Below the pieces are notes generated by a model. That model was not told where the DNA came from and did not search any database. It saw only the letters and a program-made list of their open reading frames with translations. A DNA stretch of 64,000 bases from Bacteroidetes bacterium GWB2_32_14 (GTDB lineage: Bacteria; Bacteroidota; Bacteroidia; Bacteroidales; UBA12077), in the NCBI GenBank assembly GCA_001768235.1, contig MENK01000024.1, forward strand, positions 148,468 through 212,467, given 5' to 3'. A program made the translations under genes and the position numbers. Shown here one piece after another: positions 9,057 through 18,903 of the stretch (position 1 is the stretch's first letter; each line of letters opens with the position of its first letter).

Positions 9057-10454
9057 TTATTTCCCAATGGCTTTTACATTAAATCCTATTTCAATTAATT
9101 TTCTATGATCGAGAATGTTCCTTCCATCAAATATAAAGGCAGGTTTCATCATGTTATCATAAATCTTTTGCCAATTGTAGGTTTTAAATTCATCCCATTC
9201 GGTTAATATGGCAATAGCATGAGCATCTTTACATGCTTCGTAAGGATCTTTTGTTGGTTCAAGTAATTCTCTGTTTTCTTGTTCGGTTCTGGAATTAAGA
9301 TAATCAATATCTGCAAACATTTGTTCGTGCTTAACTTTTGGATCGTACACCGAAATTATTGCCCTGTCTTCCATCAAGATATCAGCAACATACATGGCAG
9401 CAGTTTCGCGGGTATCATTGGTGTCTTTTTTAAATGCCCAACCCAGGAAGGCTATTTTTTTGCCAGAAACTGTATTAAATAATGATTTAATGATATTATC
9501 TGCAAAACGTCTTTTTTGATAGTCATTCATTATGATAACCTGTTCCCAGTAACTTGCAACTTCCTGCAAACCAAGGCTTCTGCATATATATACAAGATTC
9601 AGAATATCTTTTTGAAAACATGAACCACCAAAACCTACCGATGCTTTTAAAAATTTAGGGCCAATTCTGCTATCTGCACCAATTGCCCTGGAAAGTTCTT
9701 CAATATTTGCTTCTGTCTTTTCACATAATGCAGATAAGGAGTTTATTGAAGAAACTCGTTGTGCAAGAAATGCATTTGCTGTTAATTTTGATAATTCCGA
9801 TGACCACACATTGGTTTGTAAAATTCGTTCTTTAGGTAACCAATGAGCATATATTTCTGTTAATGCATCCATAGCTTTTTGGCCATCAACAGTTTGCTCT
9901 CCGCCAATTAATACTCTGTCAGCGTTATGTAAGTCGTTAATAGCTGTTCCTTCAGCTAAAAATTCGGGATTTGATAAAATTTGAAATTTAACCCCGTTTC
10001 CTGTATTATCTAAAATAGATCTTAATGTTTCTGCAGTACGAACCGGAAGTGTTGATTTTTCAACAACTATTTTATCGGTTTTGGCAACTTGTGCTATTTG
10101 TCGTGCGCATAATTCAATATATTTCAAATCTGCTGCCATTCCTTTACCAACCCCGTATGTTTTTGTCGGAGTATTTACCGAAATAAAAATCATATCAGCT
10201 TCATCAATAGCTTTTTCAATTTCTGTAGAAAAGAAAAGATTTCTTCCTCTTGCTTCGCTAACTACTTCTTTTAATCCCGGTTCATATATCGGGAGTTTAT
10301 TCAAGTCTGAATCATTCCAATCGGCAATACGTTGTTTATTAATGTCAACAACAGTTACTTTAATCTCCGGGCATTTTTGGGCTATAACAGCCATAGTTGG
10401 GCCTCCAACATAACCTGCACCAATACAACAAATATTTGAAATTTTTTTCATCAA
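9057..10454 (-). CDS. UDP-glucose 6-dehydrogenase (eukaryote-like UGDH)
   Basis: The 465-residue protein belongs to the UGDH subgroup that resembles the animal and plant enzyme more than the short bacterial Ugd. Evidence is [11 protein letters not shown] at residues 10-20, [10 protein letters not shown] near 92-101 and the catalytic cysteine C279 in [14 protein letters not shown]. It oxidises UDP-glucose to UDP-glucuronate with two NAD+, giving a uronic acid donor for the polysaccharide. It lies 20 nt from the next dehydrogenase, so two distinct nucleotide-sugar 6-dehydrogenases sit side by side. The start MMKK leaves a choice between two adjacent Met codons. Confidence 0.92.
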   Translation of the reverse strand: MMKKISNICCIGAGYVGGPTMAVIAQKCPEIKVTVVDINKQRIADWNDSDLNKLPIYEPGLKEVVSEARGRNLFFSTEIEKAIDEADMIFISVNTPTKTYGVGKGMAADLKYIELCARQIAQVAKTDKIVVEKSTLPVRTAETLRSILDNTGNGVKFQILSNPEFLAEGTAINDLHNADRVLIGGEQTVDGQKAMDALTEIYAHWLPKERILQTNVWSSELSKLTANAFLAQRVSSINSLSALCEKTEANIEELSRAIGADSRIGPKFLKASVGFGGSCFQKDILNLVYICRSLGLQEVASYWEQVIIMNDYQKRRFADNIIKSLFNTVSGKKIAFLGWAFKKDTNDTRETAAMYVADILMEDRAIISVYDPKVKHEQMFADIDYLNSRTEQENRELLEPTKDPYEACKDAHAIAILTEWDEFKTYNWQKIYDNMMKPAFIFDGRNILDHRKLIEIGFNVKAIGK

Positions 10455-10473
10455 GATTTAGTTAATATTGACA

Positions 10474-11763
10474 TTACAAACTCCAATAATTCAATTTTTT
10501 AATTTTATTCCTGTAAACCCCTTTTACATCAACAAACAATGCCTCATCAGAAGTTATTGATTTAAAATAATCTTCGGTTAAATCTTTGTATTTGTCATGA
10601 CTAACGGCAGCTATAACTACATCATAGTTTTTACCAATACTTTTTGCCATTTCAAATTGATATTCTTCTTTTACTTCGTGATGATCGGCATAAGGATCAA
10701 CCACGTCAACAGCAACACCATACGAAAGTAGTTCCCTGTAAACATCCACAACTTTTGAGTTACGAATATCACTCACGTCTTCTTTAAAGGTTACACCCAT
10801 AATAAGTACTTTTGAATTCTGAATGTGCTTCCCTGCTTTTACTAATTTTTTAACAATCTGTTTGGCAATATAGCCACCCATGGAGTCATTAATAAATCTG
10901 CCTGAATTGATCATTTGAGCATGATAACCCAATTCTTTGGCTTTGTGGAGTAAGTAGTAAGGATCAACTCCAATACAATGCCCTCCAACCAGGCCTGGAA
11001 AGAATTTTAAGAAATTCCATTTTGTTCCGGCTGCTTCTAACACTTCGAACGTATTAATTCCCATTCGATTAAATATAATTGAAAGCTCATTCATAAATGC
11101 AATATTGATATCGCGCTGGGTGTTTTCAATAATTTTTGATGCTTCGGCAACTTTAATTGAACTTGCTCTATGAACACCTGCTTTAATTACCAATTCGTAT
11201 GTTTTGGCAATATTCTCTGCCGATTCAGAATCGCATCCTGATGTTACTTTAACAATGGATGTAAGTGTATGCACTTTATCTCCCGGATTTATACGCTCTG
11301 GAGAAAAACCAACTTTAAAATCTTTAATGTATTTTAATCCCGATAAACGTTCTAGAACAGGAACACAATCTTCTTCTGTACAGCCTGGATAAACAGTTGA
11401 TTCATATACTACATAGTCGCCTTTCTTTAATACCTTACCAACAGTTTCGGATGCTTTGATAACAGGTGTTAAATCAGGTAAATTATGATCGTCAATAGGT
11501 GTAGGAACAGCAACAATATAAAACTGTGCTTCACGTAAATCTTCAATATTGGCAGTAAATTTAACATCACAATTATTAAATGCATCAGATTCAAGTTCTC
11601 TGCTGGGATCAATTTTATTTTTCATCATTTCAACCCTTTCAGGTTTGATGTCGAATCCAATAACAGATATTTTTTTTGCAAACTCTAATGCAATTGGTAA
11701 ACCAACGTATCCAAGACCAATTACAGCCAATTTTGATTCTTTTTTAACTAATTTGATATACAT
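10474..11763 (-). CDS. UDP-N-acetylhexosamine 6-dehydrogenase (TviB/WbpO/WbpA group)
   Basis: A 429-residue UDP-glucose/GDP-mannose dehydrogenase family member. It has IGLGYVGLP at residues 15-23, the stretch EASKIIENTQRDINIAF near 207-223 and the catalytic cysteine C263 in GLVGGHCIGVDPYYL. This subgroup makes UDP-GlcNAcA or UDP-GalNAcA. With WbpB, WbpE and WbpD homologues directly upstream it most likely performs the first step of UDP-GlcNAc3NAcA synthesis. With the WbpP-like epimerase it could also give UDP-GalNAcA. Sequence alone does not separate these roles. Confidence 0.88.
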   Translation of the reverse strand: MYIKLVKKESKLAVIGLGYVGLPIALEFAKKISVIGFDIKPERVEMMKNKIDPSRELESDAFNNCDVKFTANIEDLREAQFYIVAVPTPIDDHNLPDLTPVIKASETVGKVLKKGDYVVYESTVYPGCTEEDCVPVLERLSGLKYIKDFKVGFSPERINPGDKVHTLTSIVKVTSGCDSESAENIAKTYELVIKAGVHRASSIKVAEASKIIENTQRDINIAFMNELSIIFNRMGINTFEVLEAAGTKWNFLKFFPGLVGGHCIGVDPYYLLHKAKELGYHAQMINSGRFINDSMGGYIAKQIVKKLVKAGKHIQNSKVLIMGVTFKEDVSDIRNSKVVDVYRELLSYGVAVDVVDPYADHHEVKEEYQFEMAKSIGKNYDVVIAAVSHDKYKDLTEDYFKSITSDEALFVDVKGVYRNKIKKLNYWSL

Positions 11764-11780
11764 AATTTTTATATTTTTTA

Positions 11781-12734
11781 TTACACTTTATTCTTGCAAA
11801 ATGGGTGATAATTTCCTTTTATCCCTATTGGATTAGAATTACGAATAGTATAAACCGTTTGTATTGATTTCTTTGTTTCTTCCAGTCCAAATCCATTTCC
11901 TTTTAAAATTTGCTGATAGGATAAGGAATGTAAATCTGTAAAACCACCACTAAACTCAATTTCATTTCCTTCAACAGTAATAGAACGAAATGTTCTCTGG
12001 CCTTTATCTTTAATTTCTTTAGGAATATCATTAAAATCGACACTTAGAAACCAGCGTACATTAGCATTTTTAAGTTTCAGGTACCCTGCTGCTTTTGATG
12101 GTGTTGAAATATTAACAATATTTTCCATAACATCACCAAAAATCCATGTAAGCATATCGAAGAAGTGAACACCAATATTCGTAGCAACACCTCCTGATTT
12201 ATGAATGTCTCCCTTCCAGGAAATAAAATACCATTTACCCCGTGAAGTAATATAAGATAAATCTACATCGTATATTTTATCTTTTGGCCCTTCATCTATT
12301 TTTTTCTTTAATTCTATTATTGAAGGATGCAGGCGCAATTGCAGTATATTATTTACTTTTCTCCCTGTTTCTCTTTCAATTTCCTGTAAAGCATCAATAT
12401 TCCAGGGATTTAACACGACAGGTTTTTCACAAATAGCATCGGCTCCATGTCTAAGTGCAAAGCGAATATGTGAATCGTGTAGGTAGTTTGGTGTACATAT
12501 ACTGACAAAATCAATTTTAGTACCTAATCTTTTAAGCTTATCAATATGTCTGTCGAATCGTTCGTATTCAGTGAAGAAGTCAGAATCAGGGAAATAACTG
12601 TCAATTTTACCTACACAATCGAATTTATCTAAGCTTGCAACAAGCCTGTTGCCAGTATCTTTTATTGCTTTTAAGTGTCTTTCGGCAATATACCCGGCAA
12701 CTCCAATTAATCCAAAATTCTTATATGTATTCAT
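11781..12734 (-). CDS. wbpB: Gfo/Idh/MocA oxidoreductase, WbpB/WlbA-like
   Basis: The 317-residue protein has the N-terminal dinucleotide motif GLIGVAGYIAERH (residues 8-20) and the family active-site CEKPV around E103-K104-P105. The family member WbpB/WlbA oxidises C3 of UDP-GlcNAcA, so that WbpE can aminate the ketone. The gene sits between the dehydrogenase and the acetyltransferase/aminotransferase pair, the order expected for the UDP-2,3-diacetamido-uronic acid pathway. The length matches WlbA proteins of about 315 residues. Confidence 0.86.
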   Translation of the reverse strand: MNTYKNFGLIGVAGYIAERHLKAIKDTGNRLVASLDKFDCVGKIDSYFPDSDFFTEYERFDRHIDKLKRLGTKIDFVSICTPNYLHDSHIRFALRHGADAICEKPVVLNPWNIDALQEIERETGRKVNNILQLRLHPSIIELKKKIDEGPKDKIYDVDLSYITSRGKWYFISWKGDIHKSGGVATNIGVHFFDMLTWIFGDVMENIVNISTPSKAAGYLKLKNANVRWFLSVDFNDIPKEIKDKGQRTFRSITVEGNEIEFSGGFTDLHSLSYQQILKGNGFGLEETKKSIQTVYTIRNSNPIGIKGNYHPFCKNKV

Positions 12735-12770
12735 TGAAAATATTTAAAAATCAAACAAAAATATTAAATA

Positions 12771-13346
12771 TTATTTATTTAGCTTGGTAACAAAATCATT
12801 TTTTAAAAAGTATTTTTGTTTGCTTTCGGGACAAATGGCAATCCCTTCATCGTTAAATATGAGTTTATGGCCATATTCGCTCATCCAACCTGTCTGCCTG
12901 CCAGGGTTTCCAACTACAAGTGCATATGGCTTAACATTCTTGGTTATAACTGTTCCTGCACCAATAAAAGCATATTCGCCTATTGTGTTTCCACAAACTA
13001 TTGTTGCATTTGCACCAATAGATGCACCTTTTTTTACAAGAGTAGTTTCGTATTTATCTTTCCTGATAACAGCACTTCTTGGATTTGTAATGTTTGTGAA
13101 AACCATTGACGGGCCCAAAAAAACATCATCTTCACATATAACCCCGGTATATATTGAAACATTATTCTGAACTTTAACCCTGTTGCCTATAACAACATCG
13201 GGCGATATAACAACATTCTGACCAATATTGCATAAATCACCAATCCTGCAATTTGTCATGATATGCGAAAAATGCCATATTTTAGTTCCATCACCAATCT
13301 GGCATCCCTCATCAATTACTGCTGTTTCGTGAGCAAAATAATTCAT
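12771..13346 (-). CDS. wbpD: UDP-2-acetamido-3-amino-uronate N-acetyltransferase, WbpD/WlbB-like
   Basis: A 191-residue left-handed beta-helix protein with repeats from the N-terminus ([19 protein letters not shown], then [16 protein letters not shown]). It carries the family features FTNITNPRS near residues 88-96 and [16 protein letters not shown] near 144-159. WbpD/WlbB acetylates the 3-amino group formed by WbpE. Its ATG overlaps the wbpE stop by one base, so the two are translationally coupled. Confidence 0.88.
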   Translation of the reverse strand: MNYFAHETAVIDEGCQIGDGTKIWHFSHIMTNCRIGDLCNIGQNVVISPDVVIGNRVKVQNNVSIYTGVICEDDVFLGPSMVFTNITNPRSAVIRKDKYETTLVKKGASIGANATIVCGNTIGEYAFIGAGTVITKNVKPYALVVGNPGRQTGWMSEYGHKLIFNDEGIAICPESKQKYFLKNDFVTKLNK

Positions 13347-14500
13347 TATTTCAATTTTATAAATTCAATAATTGCATTTGCAATATATTCTTGTTCATTT
13401 CTGGTTAATTCTGTATGAATAGGTAATGAGAGAACAGTTTTTGATAACATTTCTGTAACTGTGAAACTCTCCCCTTTATTATAATATTGATATCCTTTTT
13501 GTTTATGTAAAGGTACAGGGTAGTATATCATTGTAGGAATACCTTTTTCAATTAAATATGCTTGCAATTTACTCCTTTCAATAGATTCGCCCAGTATTAC
13601 AGTGTATTGATGATACACATGGGTTGATTTATTAAATATTTTTGGAATACTAATCCCTGGTACGTTTTTTAATAATTCGTCGTATATTATAGCTGCATTT
13701 TGTCGTGCTTTACAATAACTATCAAGATATTTGAGTTTAACATCGAGAATTGCTGCCTGTATTGCATCTAACCGTGAGTTGCATCCGATAATATCATGGT
13801 GGTATTTAACTGATTGCCCGTGATTAGCGATCATCATACACTTTTTTGCTATTTCATCATCTTGAACAAACATAGCGCCACCATCACCAAAACAACCCAG
13901 GTTCTTTGAAGGGAAAAATGAAGTTGTTCCAATATGCCCTATGGTTCCTGCAAATGCTTTCTTCCCATTTGAAAAAGTATATTCAGCGCCAATAGCCTGA
14001 GCTGTATCTTCAATTACAAAAAGATTGTATTTTGAAGCAATATCCATAATTTGTTCCATATCTGCACATTGGCCATATAAATGGACAGGAACAATTGCTT
14101 TTGTTTTCGGACTTATTTTATTTACAATCTGATTTACATCAATTGTAAAATATTCAGGGTGAACATCAACAAATACAGGTTCCAGCCTTAATAAGGCAAT
14201 TACTTCGGCTGTAGCCACATAGGTATGAACAGGGAGAATAACTTCGTCGCCAGGTTCAAGGCCAAGAGCCATTAAAGCAATTTGTAAGGCATCGGTTCCA
14301 TTGGCACAAGGTACAACATGTATCCCGCCCAGGTATTTTGAAAGGTTATCCGAGAATTCGTTAACCTTCGGCCCATTAATAAAAGCTGTATGATCAATTA
14401 CATCCTGAATAGCTGCGTTAATCTCGTTTTTAATTTTCTCGTACTGGCCTTTAAGATCAACCATTTGAATTTTATTCATCGAATGATTTTTAATTGTCAA
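13346..14500 (-). CDS. wbpE: PLP-dependent sugar aminotransferase, WbpE/WlbC-like
   Basis: A DegT/DnrJ/EryC1 aminotransferase. The PLP lysine is K199 in [17 protein letters not shown] and the aspartate is in EDTAQAIGA. Family members begin [10 protein letters not shown], so the internal ATG at 14479 (MNKIQMVDL) is the likelier start, leaving about 377 residues. The enzyme transfers an amino group from glutamate to the C3 ketone made by WbpB. It heads the polysaccharide operon, only one base after the rny stop codon (or 22 bases with the shorter start), so the locus may be read through from rny. Confidence 0.88.
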   Translation of the reverse strand: MTIKNHSMNKIQMVDLKGQYEKIKNEINAAIQDVIDHTAFINGPKVNEFSDNLSKYLGGIHVVPCANGTDALQIALMALGLEPGDEVILPVHTYVATAEVIALLRLEPVFVDVHPEYFTIDVNQIVNKISPKTKAIVPVHLYGQCADMEQIMDIASKYNLFVIEDTAQAIGAEYTFSNGKKAFAGTIGHIGTTSFFPSKNLGCFGDGGAMFVQDDEIAKKCMMIANHGQSVKYHHDIIGCNSRLDAIQAAILDVKLKYLDSYCKARQNAAIIYDELLKNVPGISIPKIFNKSTHVYHQYTVILGESIERSKLQAYLIEKGIPTMIYYPVPLHKQKGYQYYNKGESFTVTEMLSKTVLSLPIHTELTRNEQEYIANAIIEFIKLK

Positions 14501-14501
14501 T

Positions 14502-16073
14502 CTATTTCGCGTAATTAATAGCCCTGGTTTCGCGAATAACAGTAATTTTTATCTGACCTGGATAAGTCATCTCGTTTTGAATTTTTTGTGAAATTTCAAA
14601 GGATAATTTTTCGGCATCAGCATCAGTAACTTTATCGCTTCCAACGATTACTCGAAGTTCTCTGCCTGCCTGAATGGCGTAGGTTTTCATAACACCAGGA
14701 TACGATAATGCAAGTTCTTCCAGGTCTTTTAATCGTTTGATGTAAGATTCAACTACTTCGCGTCGGGCACCGGGACGAGCACCTGAAATAGCATCACAAA
14801 CCTGGATAATAGGCGATAAAAGCGATGTCATCTCTATTTCGTCGTGGTGAGCACCAATTGCATTACAAACTTCAGGTTTTTCCTTGAATTTTTCGGCAAT
14901 TTTCATACCCAGAATCGCGTGTGGTAATTCTGGTTCATCATCGGGTACTTTGCCAATATCATGTAATAATCCGGCTCGTTTTGCTAATTTAGGATTTAAC
15001 CCAAGTTCAGAGGCCATAATTGCCGAAAGGTTTGCCACTTCGCGTGAATGTTGCAAAAGATTTTGTCCGTATGAAGAACGGTATTTCATTTTACCTATTA
15101 ATCGTATAATCTCGGGATGTAAACCATGAACACCTAAGTCGATAGCAGTACGTTTTCCTACTTCAACTATTTCTTCTTCAATTTGTTTCTGTGTTTTTTG
15201 AACTACTTCTTCTATGCGTGCCGGGTGAATTCGTCCATCGGTAACCAGTTGGTGTAATGCAAGACGTGCAATTTCGCGACGAACAGGATCGAATGCAGAA
15301 AGAATGATTGCTTCAGGAGTATCGTCAACAATAATTTCAACACCTGTAGCAGCTTCAAGGGCACGAATATTTCTTCCTTCACGGCCAATGATTCTTCCTT
15401 TTATTTCGTCGCTGTCAATATTAAATACTGTAACCGAATTTTCGACAGCAGCTTCGGTTGCAACACGTTGAACTGTTTGAACAACAATTCGTTTTGCTTC
15501 TTTGTTGGCAGTCATTCGTGCTTCTTCCATGATCTCGTTAATTTGTGACATGGCTTCCGTTTTTGCTTCAGCTTTCAATGATTCGATGAGCTGTTCTTTT
15601 GCTTCATCAGCCGAAAGTCCTGAAATTGTTTCAAGGTGCTCAACCTGCTGTTTATGAAGTCGTTCAAGTTCTTCGGTTCGTTTTTCTACCAGGTCAATTT
15701 GTACTTGCAGGTTTTCACGAATTGCTTCTACTTCTTTCTTTTTTCGTTGAGTTTCTTCTATTCGTTGTGAAAGAGCGAGATCTTTTTGTTTAAAACGGTT
15801 TTCAGCCTGAACCAGCTTGCTGGAACGTTCGTTTATCTCTTGCTCATGTTCTGCTTTTAACTGTAAGAATTTCTCTTTGGCCTGAAGTATTTTATCTTTT
15901 CGAATAACTTCAGCTTCAGCTTCAGCATCTTTTACAATTCGTACACTTTTTGCTTTTAAGGCTTTATCCCAGATAAAATAGGAAACTAAACCTCCGATAA
16001 GCAAAGCAGAAGCAGCAATAATTACTGAAATTATTGCTATTGAAAATGCTCCTATTATTGTTGAAATGATCAT
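14502..16073 (-). CDS. rny: Ribonuclease Y
   Basis: The 523-residue endoribonuclease has the full RNase Y layout. There is a membrane anchor at about residues 7-34, a long charged coiled coil from about 40 to 190, a KH domain with [10 protein letters not shown] at 226-235, and an HD phosphohydrolase domain with H371-D372 in [13 protein letters not shown]. It is anchored at the inner membrane and starts decay of many mRNAs. Length and motifs are complete. A 6S-like RNA and zapA lie directly upstream on the same strand. Confidence 0.96.
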   Translation of the reverse strand: MIISTIIGAFSIAIISVIIAASALLIGGLVSYFIWDKALKAKSVRIVKDAEAEAEVIRKDKILQAKEKFLQLKAEHEQEINERSSKLVQAENRFKQKDLALSQRIEETQRKKKEVEAIRENLQVQIDLVEKRTEELERLHKQQVEHLETISGLSADEAKEQLIESLKAEAKTEAMSQINEIMEEARMTANKEAKRIVVQTVQRVATEAAVENSVTVFNIDSDEIKGRIIGREGRNIRALEAATGVEIIVDDTPEAIILSAFDPVRREIARLALHQLVTDGRIHPARIEEVVQKTQKQIEEEIVEVGKRTAIDLGVHGLHPEIIRLIGKMKYRSSYGQNLLQHSREVANLSAIMASELGLNPKLAKRAGLLHDIGKVPDDEPELPHAILGMKIAEKFKEKPEVCNAIGAHHDEIEMTSLLSPIIQVCDAISGARPGARREVVESYIKRLKDLEELALSYPGVMKTYAIQAGRELRVIVGSDKVTDADAEKLSFEISQKIQNEMTYPGQIKITVIRETRAINYAK

Positions 16074-16097
16074 AAAATTTTAATTTTAATAGTTTAT

Positions 16098-16292
16098 AAA
16101 AAACCCGCATTGCTTTCTGGAATTCTTAGAAACCCCAAGTGACATGGGTGGAACCGCTATCTGATTTCGGCCTTCCACCGTTCCCTAAGGAAATCCCGAC
16201 GAATCGGAATTGAGGCCTGCCCTAGATCAAATAAGCTTTGCTCCAATTTGTAAAGTGTTGAGTTTCACAGACATTAAAGAAACAATGCGGGC
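16098..16292 (-). ncRNA. ssrS: 6S-like RNA (SsrS) between zapA and rny
   Basis: The 243-base gap between zapA and rny holds a GC-richer element with no reading frame. Its ends pair exactly: CCCGCATTG at the 5' side (16283-16291) with CAATGCGGG at the 3' side (16104-16112), followed by six U (16098-16103) as a terminator-like tail. The interior contains several further complementary GC-rich segments, as expected of a closing stem, a large central bulge and an inner hairpin. Length (about 195 nt) and the position next to zapA fit 6S RNA, which binds RNA polymerase holoenzyme and is also linked to zapA in gammaproteobacteria. The 6S-Flavo class covers the Bacteroidota form. No covariance search was run. 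Confidence 0.75.
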
Positions 16293-16315
16293 AATACTTT
16301 TTATTTAAAGAACGT

Positions 16316-16609
16316 TTAGTTTACTCTTTTAAAAAATTCATCAAGTTCCTCATTCAAATCCTTTATTTCATCTGCCACAGGTGATGCTTCAAAATTTGTT
16401 TCGCATTCAATCACCTTAATTACATATTGCAATGCTGCCATAGCTAAAAAATCCTGAACATCTTTATCGGTATATCGTTGCTTATATTGCAACACCTTAT
16501 CATTAATCATTTTGGCCGCCTTGCGGATTTTTTCTTCGTCTCCCCTGTCAATTTTTAAAGGGTAATATCTGTCAGCAATATTAACCTTTATTGATAATTT
16601 ATCTTCCAT
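16316..16609 (-). CDS. zapA: Cell division protein ZapA
   Basis: The 97-residue protein starts with a short beta region (LSIKVNIADRYYPLKIDR) and ends in an alpha-helical coil, the ZapA plan. ZapA binds FtsZ filaments and stabilises the Z ring. It lies 14 nt after the small coiled-coil gene and directly before the 6S-like RNA. That context, known from other bacteria, supports the assignment. The 97-residue length is typical for Bacteroidota. Confidence 0.88.
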   Translation of the reverse strand: MEDKLSIKVNIADRYYPLKIDRGDEEKIRKAAKMINDKVLQYKQRYTDKDVQDFLAMAALQYVIKVIECETNFEASPVADEIKDLNEELDEFFKRVN

Positions 16610-16623
16610 TATCTAATCAGATT

Positions 16624-16917
16624 CTATCTGTTCAAAAGAGCAATACATTTGTCAATCTCCCGCACTATCCTGTTTATCTTTATTTTAGCATCGTGAGTTT
16701 CTCCTGTCGTTGCTAAAATACTTTTTGCTAATTTAAGCTTATTATATTTATTTTTCAAAAACTCTATTTCTGCTTCTTTATTTTTTAGTGTTTCTTTTAA
16801 TTCGTTTTCCTGTTGATGTAACTTTTTGTTTTCTTCCTGAAGATTGTTGTACAATGAAATAACTTTAGAAACTTTTTGTTTCAAGCTAATTGCAACCTGT
16901 TTTTGTTCTTCTGCCAT
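16624..16917 (-). CDS. Small coiled-coil protein upstream of zapA
   Basis: The 97-residue protein is mostly one long coiled coil (about residues 15-70), rich in Glu, Lys and Leu with heptad spacing. There is no signal peptide or membrane segment. It resembles ZapB in size and character and precedes zapA in many Bacteroidota, so a role in division-ring assembly is a reasonable inference. Sequence identity with ZapB cannot be claimed from coiled coil alone. Confidence 0.7.
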   Translation of the reverse strand: MAEEQKQVAISLKQKVSKVISLYNNLQEENKKLHQQENELKETLKNKEAEIEFLKNKYNKLKLAKSILATTGETHDAKIKINRIVREIDKCIALLNR

Positions 16918-16935
16918 AATACATCAAATAAATCG

Positions 16936-16965
16936 CAAAATTAACATAGCTTAAACAAAATCAAA
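16936..16965 (-). promoter_or_regulatory. Bacteroidota-type promoter for the coiled-coil/zapA/6S/rny unit
   Basis: On the minus strand TAATTTTG (16943-16936) matches the Bacteroidota -7 consensus TAnnTTTG. A TTTG (16965-16962) lies 18 bases upstream, close to the usual -33 spacing. The site ends about 19 bases before the ATG of the coiled-coil gene. The match is by eye only. Confidence 0.45.
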
Positions 16966-17065
16966 AAATATTACATCTTATTTTTATAAAACAAATTTAA
17001 TTTTAGTTTTGTTGTTTGAAAAAGCTATTTAATTCAAATTACCTGTATAAATTTAGTTAAAAATA

Positions 17066-18784
17066 ATGCAATTAAAAAAACTCATTCTACTTTTTTCCTT
17101 TATATTTTCTAATTATTTTATCTATAGCCAATTAAATTATAAAGAGATTCCATTTCGCCCGCCTGTTGATTTTCCAATATTTTTAGCTGGTAATTTTGGA
17201 GAAATTCGAGCTGAACATTTTCACGCCGGAATAGATATTAAAACTCAGGGTGTGGAAGGAAAAAATGTGTATGCGATTTACGATGGGTACATATCCCGTA
17301 TAAAAATTTCGGCAAATAACTATGGGAAAGTAATTTATATTGATCACCAGAATGGTTATACTTCTGTATATGGACATTTAAGTAGTTATAGCGATAAAAT
17401 AAATGATTTTATTAAAAATCTTCAATATAAAAATCAGCAATTCGAAGTCGAATATTTCCCCAATAAAGGCGAATTTCCTGTAAAACAGGGGGATATCATT
17501 GGTTATTCTGGAAATACAGGCAGTTCAAGTGGCCCGCACTTGCATTTCGAAGTTCGTGAAACAAACGAACAAGTACCAGTGAATCCATTATTCTATAATT
17601 TTTTAATAGAAGATAAAATTACTCCCGTGTTTTATACTTTGGCTTTATACCCTTTATCCGGGAATAGTTTAATTAATAACTCGAACATATCACAATATTT
17701 TACGATTAATGGTAAAAATGGTAAATCAATAATTCCTGATACAATAGTTGTTTCGGGAAAGTTCGGGTTAGGTGTTGAACTCTATGACTTTTTAAATAAT
17801 TCGAAGAATCCTTGTGGTATTTATTCATTAACAATTAAACTTGATACCCATGTTGTTTATGTTCATGCTATTGATAAAGTTCCATTTTCCGAAACAGGAT
17901 ATGTAAAAAGCCATATTGATTATGCAGAAAGAGTAAATTCAAAAAAAACAATTCAAAAAACATTTATATCGCCCAATAACCATCTTTCTATTTATAAATC
18001 GGTAATAAATAATGGTGTTTTCGAGTTTTTTACAGATACAACACACAAGATAACCATTACTGCATGTGATGTTAATGGGAATTGTTCAAATCTCTCATTT
18101 ATTGTAAAAACTTTATCAAATAATAAATTGGATAAATACATAAATATTGAAAAGAAAAATTTATTTCATTGGGATATTGAAAATACTTTTAGCTCTGAAG
18201 GAATAAAACTTATTTTTCCACCCAAAACATTTTTCGATACACTAAGTTTCATCTACTCTTCAGATAAACCATTAAAAAATAGTTACTCACTACTACATAA
18301 GATTCATAACATAACAGTTCCCTTGTATAAAAACTATTCGGTTTCGATTAAGACAATAAACCTGCCTGAAGAACTGAAAAGTAAAGCATTTATTTCACAG
18401 ATTAACAATGACGGGGATTTTGTTTACTGGGGAGGTGATTATATTAATGGATTTATTACAACCCAGTTAAAAGAATTTGGAAATTTTATTGTATTAGTTG
18501 ATACTATTGCTCCCGAAATAAAACCTTTACAAAAAGAGAAAAACAGTATTCTCCCTGATAGTACGATTAGATTTATTATTACCGATAAATTTTCGGGAAT
18601 TAAATCATTCAATGGGTATATCGATAATAAATGGGCACTGTTTGAATACGATAAAAAAAATGACTTACTATTTTATACTATTGATAAAGGAAAAATTAAA
18701 CCTGACACAGAACACGAACTTGAATTGTTTGTTATTGATAATAAAGAAAACATAAGCACTTATTATACAAAGTTTTACTGGTAA
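17066..18784 (+). CDS. Secreted M23-family (LytM) metallopeptidase
   Basis: The 572-residue protein has an N-terminal signal peptide (about residues 1-21) and an M23 domain in the first third. The zinc motif HxxxD is H53-AGI-D57, with YGHLS at 102-106 and HLH at 158-160 (SSGPHLHFEV). These are the residues that bind zinc and cleave peptidoglycan cross-bridges in LytM enzymes, so the catalytic set looks complete. The remaining 400 residues have beta-rich character without a recognised domain and may anchor or orient the enzyme in the periplasm. The gene is divergent from the zapA unit. Confidence 0.87.
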   Translation: MQLKKLILLFSFIFSNYFIYSQLNYKEIPFRPPVDFPIFLAGNFGEIRAEHFHAGIDIKTQGVEGKNVYAIYDGYISRIKISANNYGKVIYIDHQNGYTSVYGHLSSYSDKINDFIKNLQYKNQQFEVEYFPNKGEFPVKQGDIIGYSGNTGSSSGPHLHFEVRETNEQVPVNPLFYNFLIEDKITPVFYTLALYPLSGNSLINNSNISQYFTINGKNGKSIIPDTIVVSGKFGLGVELYDFLNNSKNPCGIYSLTIKLDTHVVYVHAIDKVPFSETGYVKSHIDYAERVNSKKTIQKTFISPNNHLSIYKSVINNGVFEFFTDTTHKITITACDVNGNCSNLSFIVKTLSNNKLDKYINIEKKNLFHWDIENTFSSEGIKLIFPPKTFFDTLSFIYSSDKPLKNSYSLLHKIHNITVPLYKNYSVSIKTINLPEELKSKAFISQINNDGDFVYWGGDYINGFITTQLKEFGNFIVLVDTIAPEIKPLQKEKNSILPDSTIRFIITDKFSGIKSFNGYIDNKWALFEYDKKNDLLFYTIDKGKIKPDTEHELELFVIDNKENISTYYTKFYW

Positions 18785-18854
18785 GAATATGAACTATCCA
18801 TGCAAGAAATTGTACAAAACGAAAATGATTATTTCATGGCGTATTCCACATGAC

Positions 18855-18866
18855 TGCCGTCAGGCA
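18855..18866. repeat. Short GC-rich palindrome TGCCgtcaGGCA
   Basis: This imperfect copy of a GC-rich palindrome stands out in AT-rich flanks between the M23 and M28 peptidase genes. It shares the core CTGCCnnnnGGCA with the elements at 29331-29354 and 31270-31289. It creates an in-frame ATG upstream of the M28 gene that is not the natural start. Confidence 0.55.
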
Positions 18867-18903
18867 AGTTGTGACCTTAATAAAAAAATTAAAAAATAAA
18901 CAG

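Noticed and set aside
1-14500. Recent horizontal island with integrase or attachment sites
   Set aside because: The locus is variable by nature and looks more AT-rich, but no mobile genes, flanking repeats or tRNA target were seen.
18850-18903. Extended start for the M28 peptidase
   Set aside because: The added 18 residues derive from a GC-rich repeat and would mask a clear lipoprotein signal that begins at 18904.
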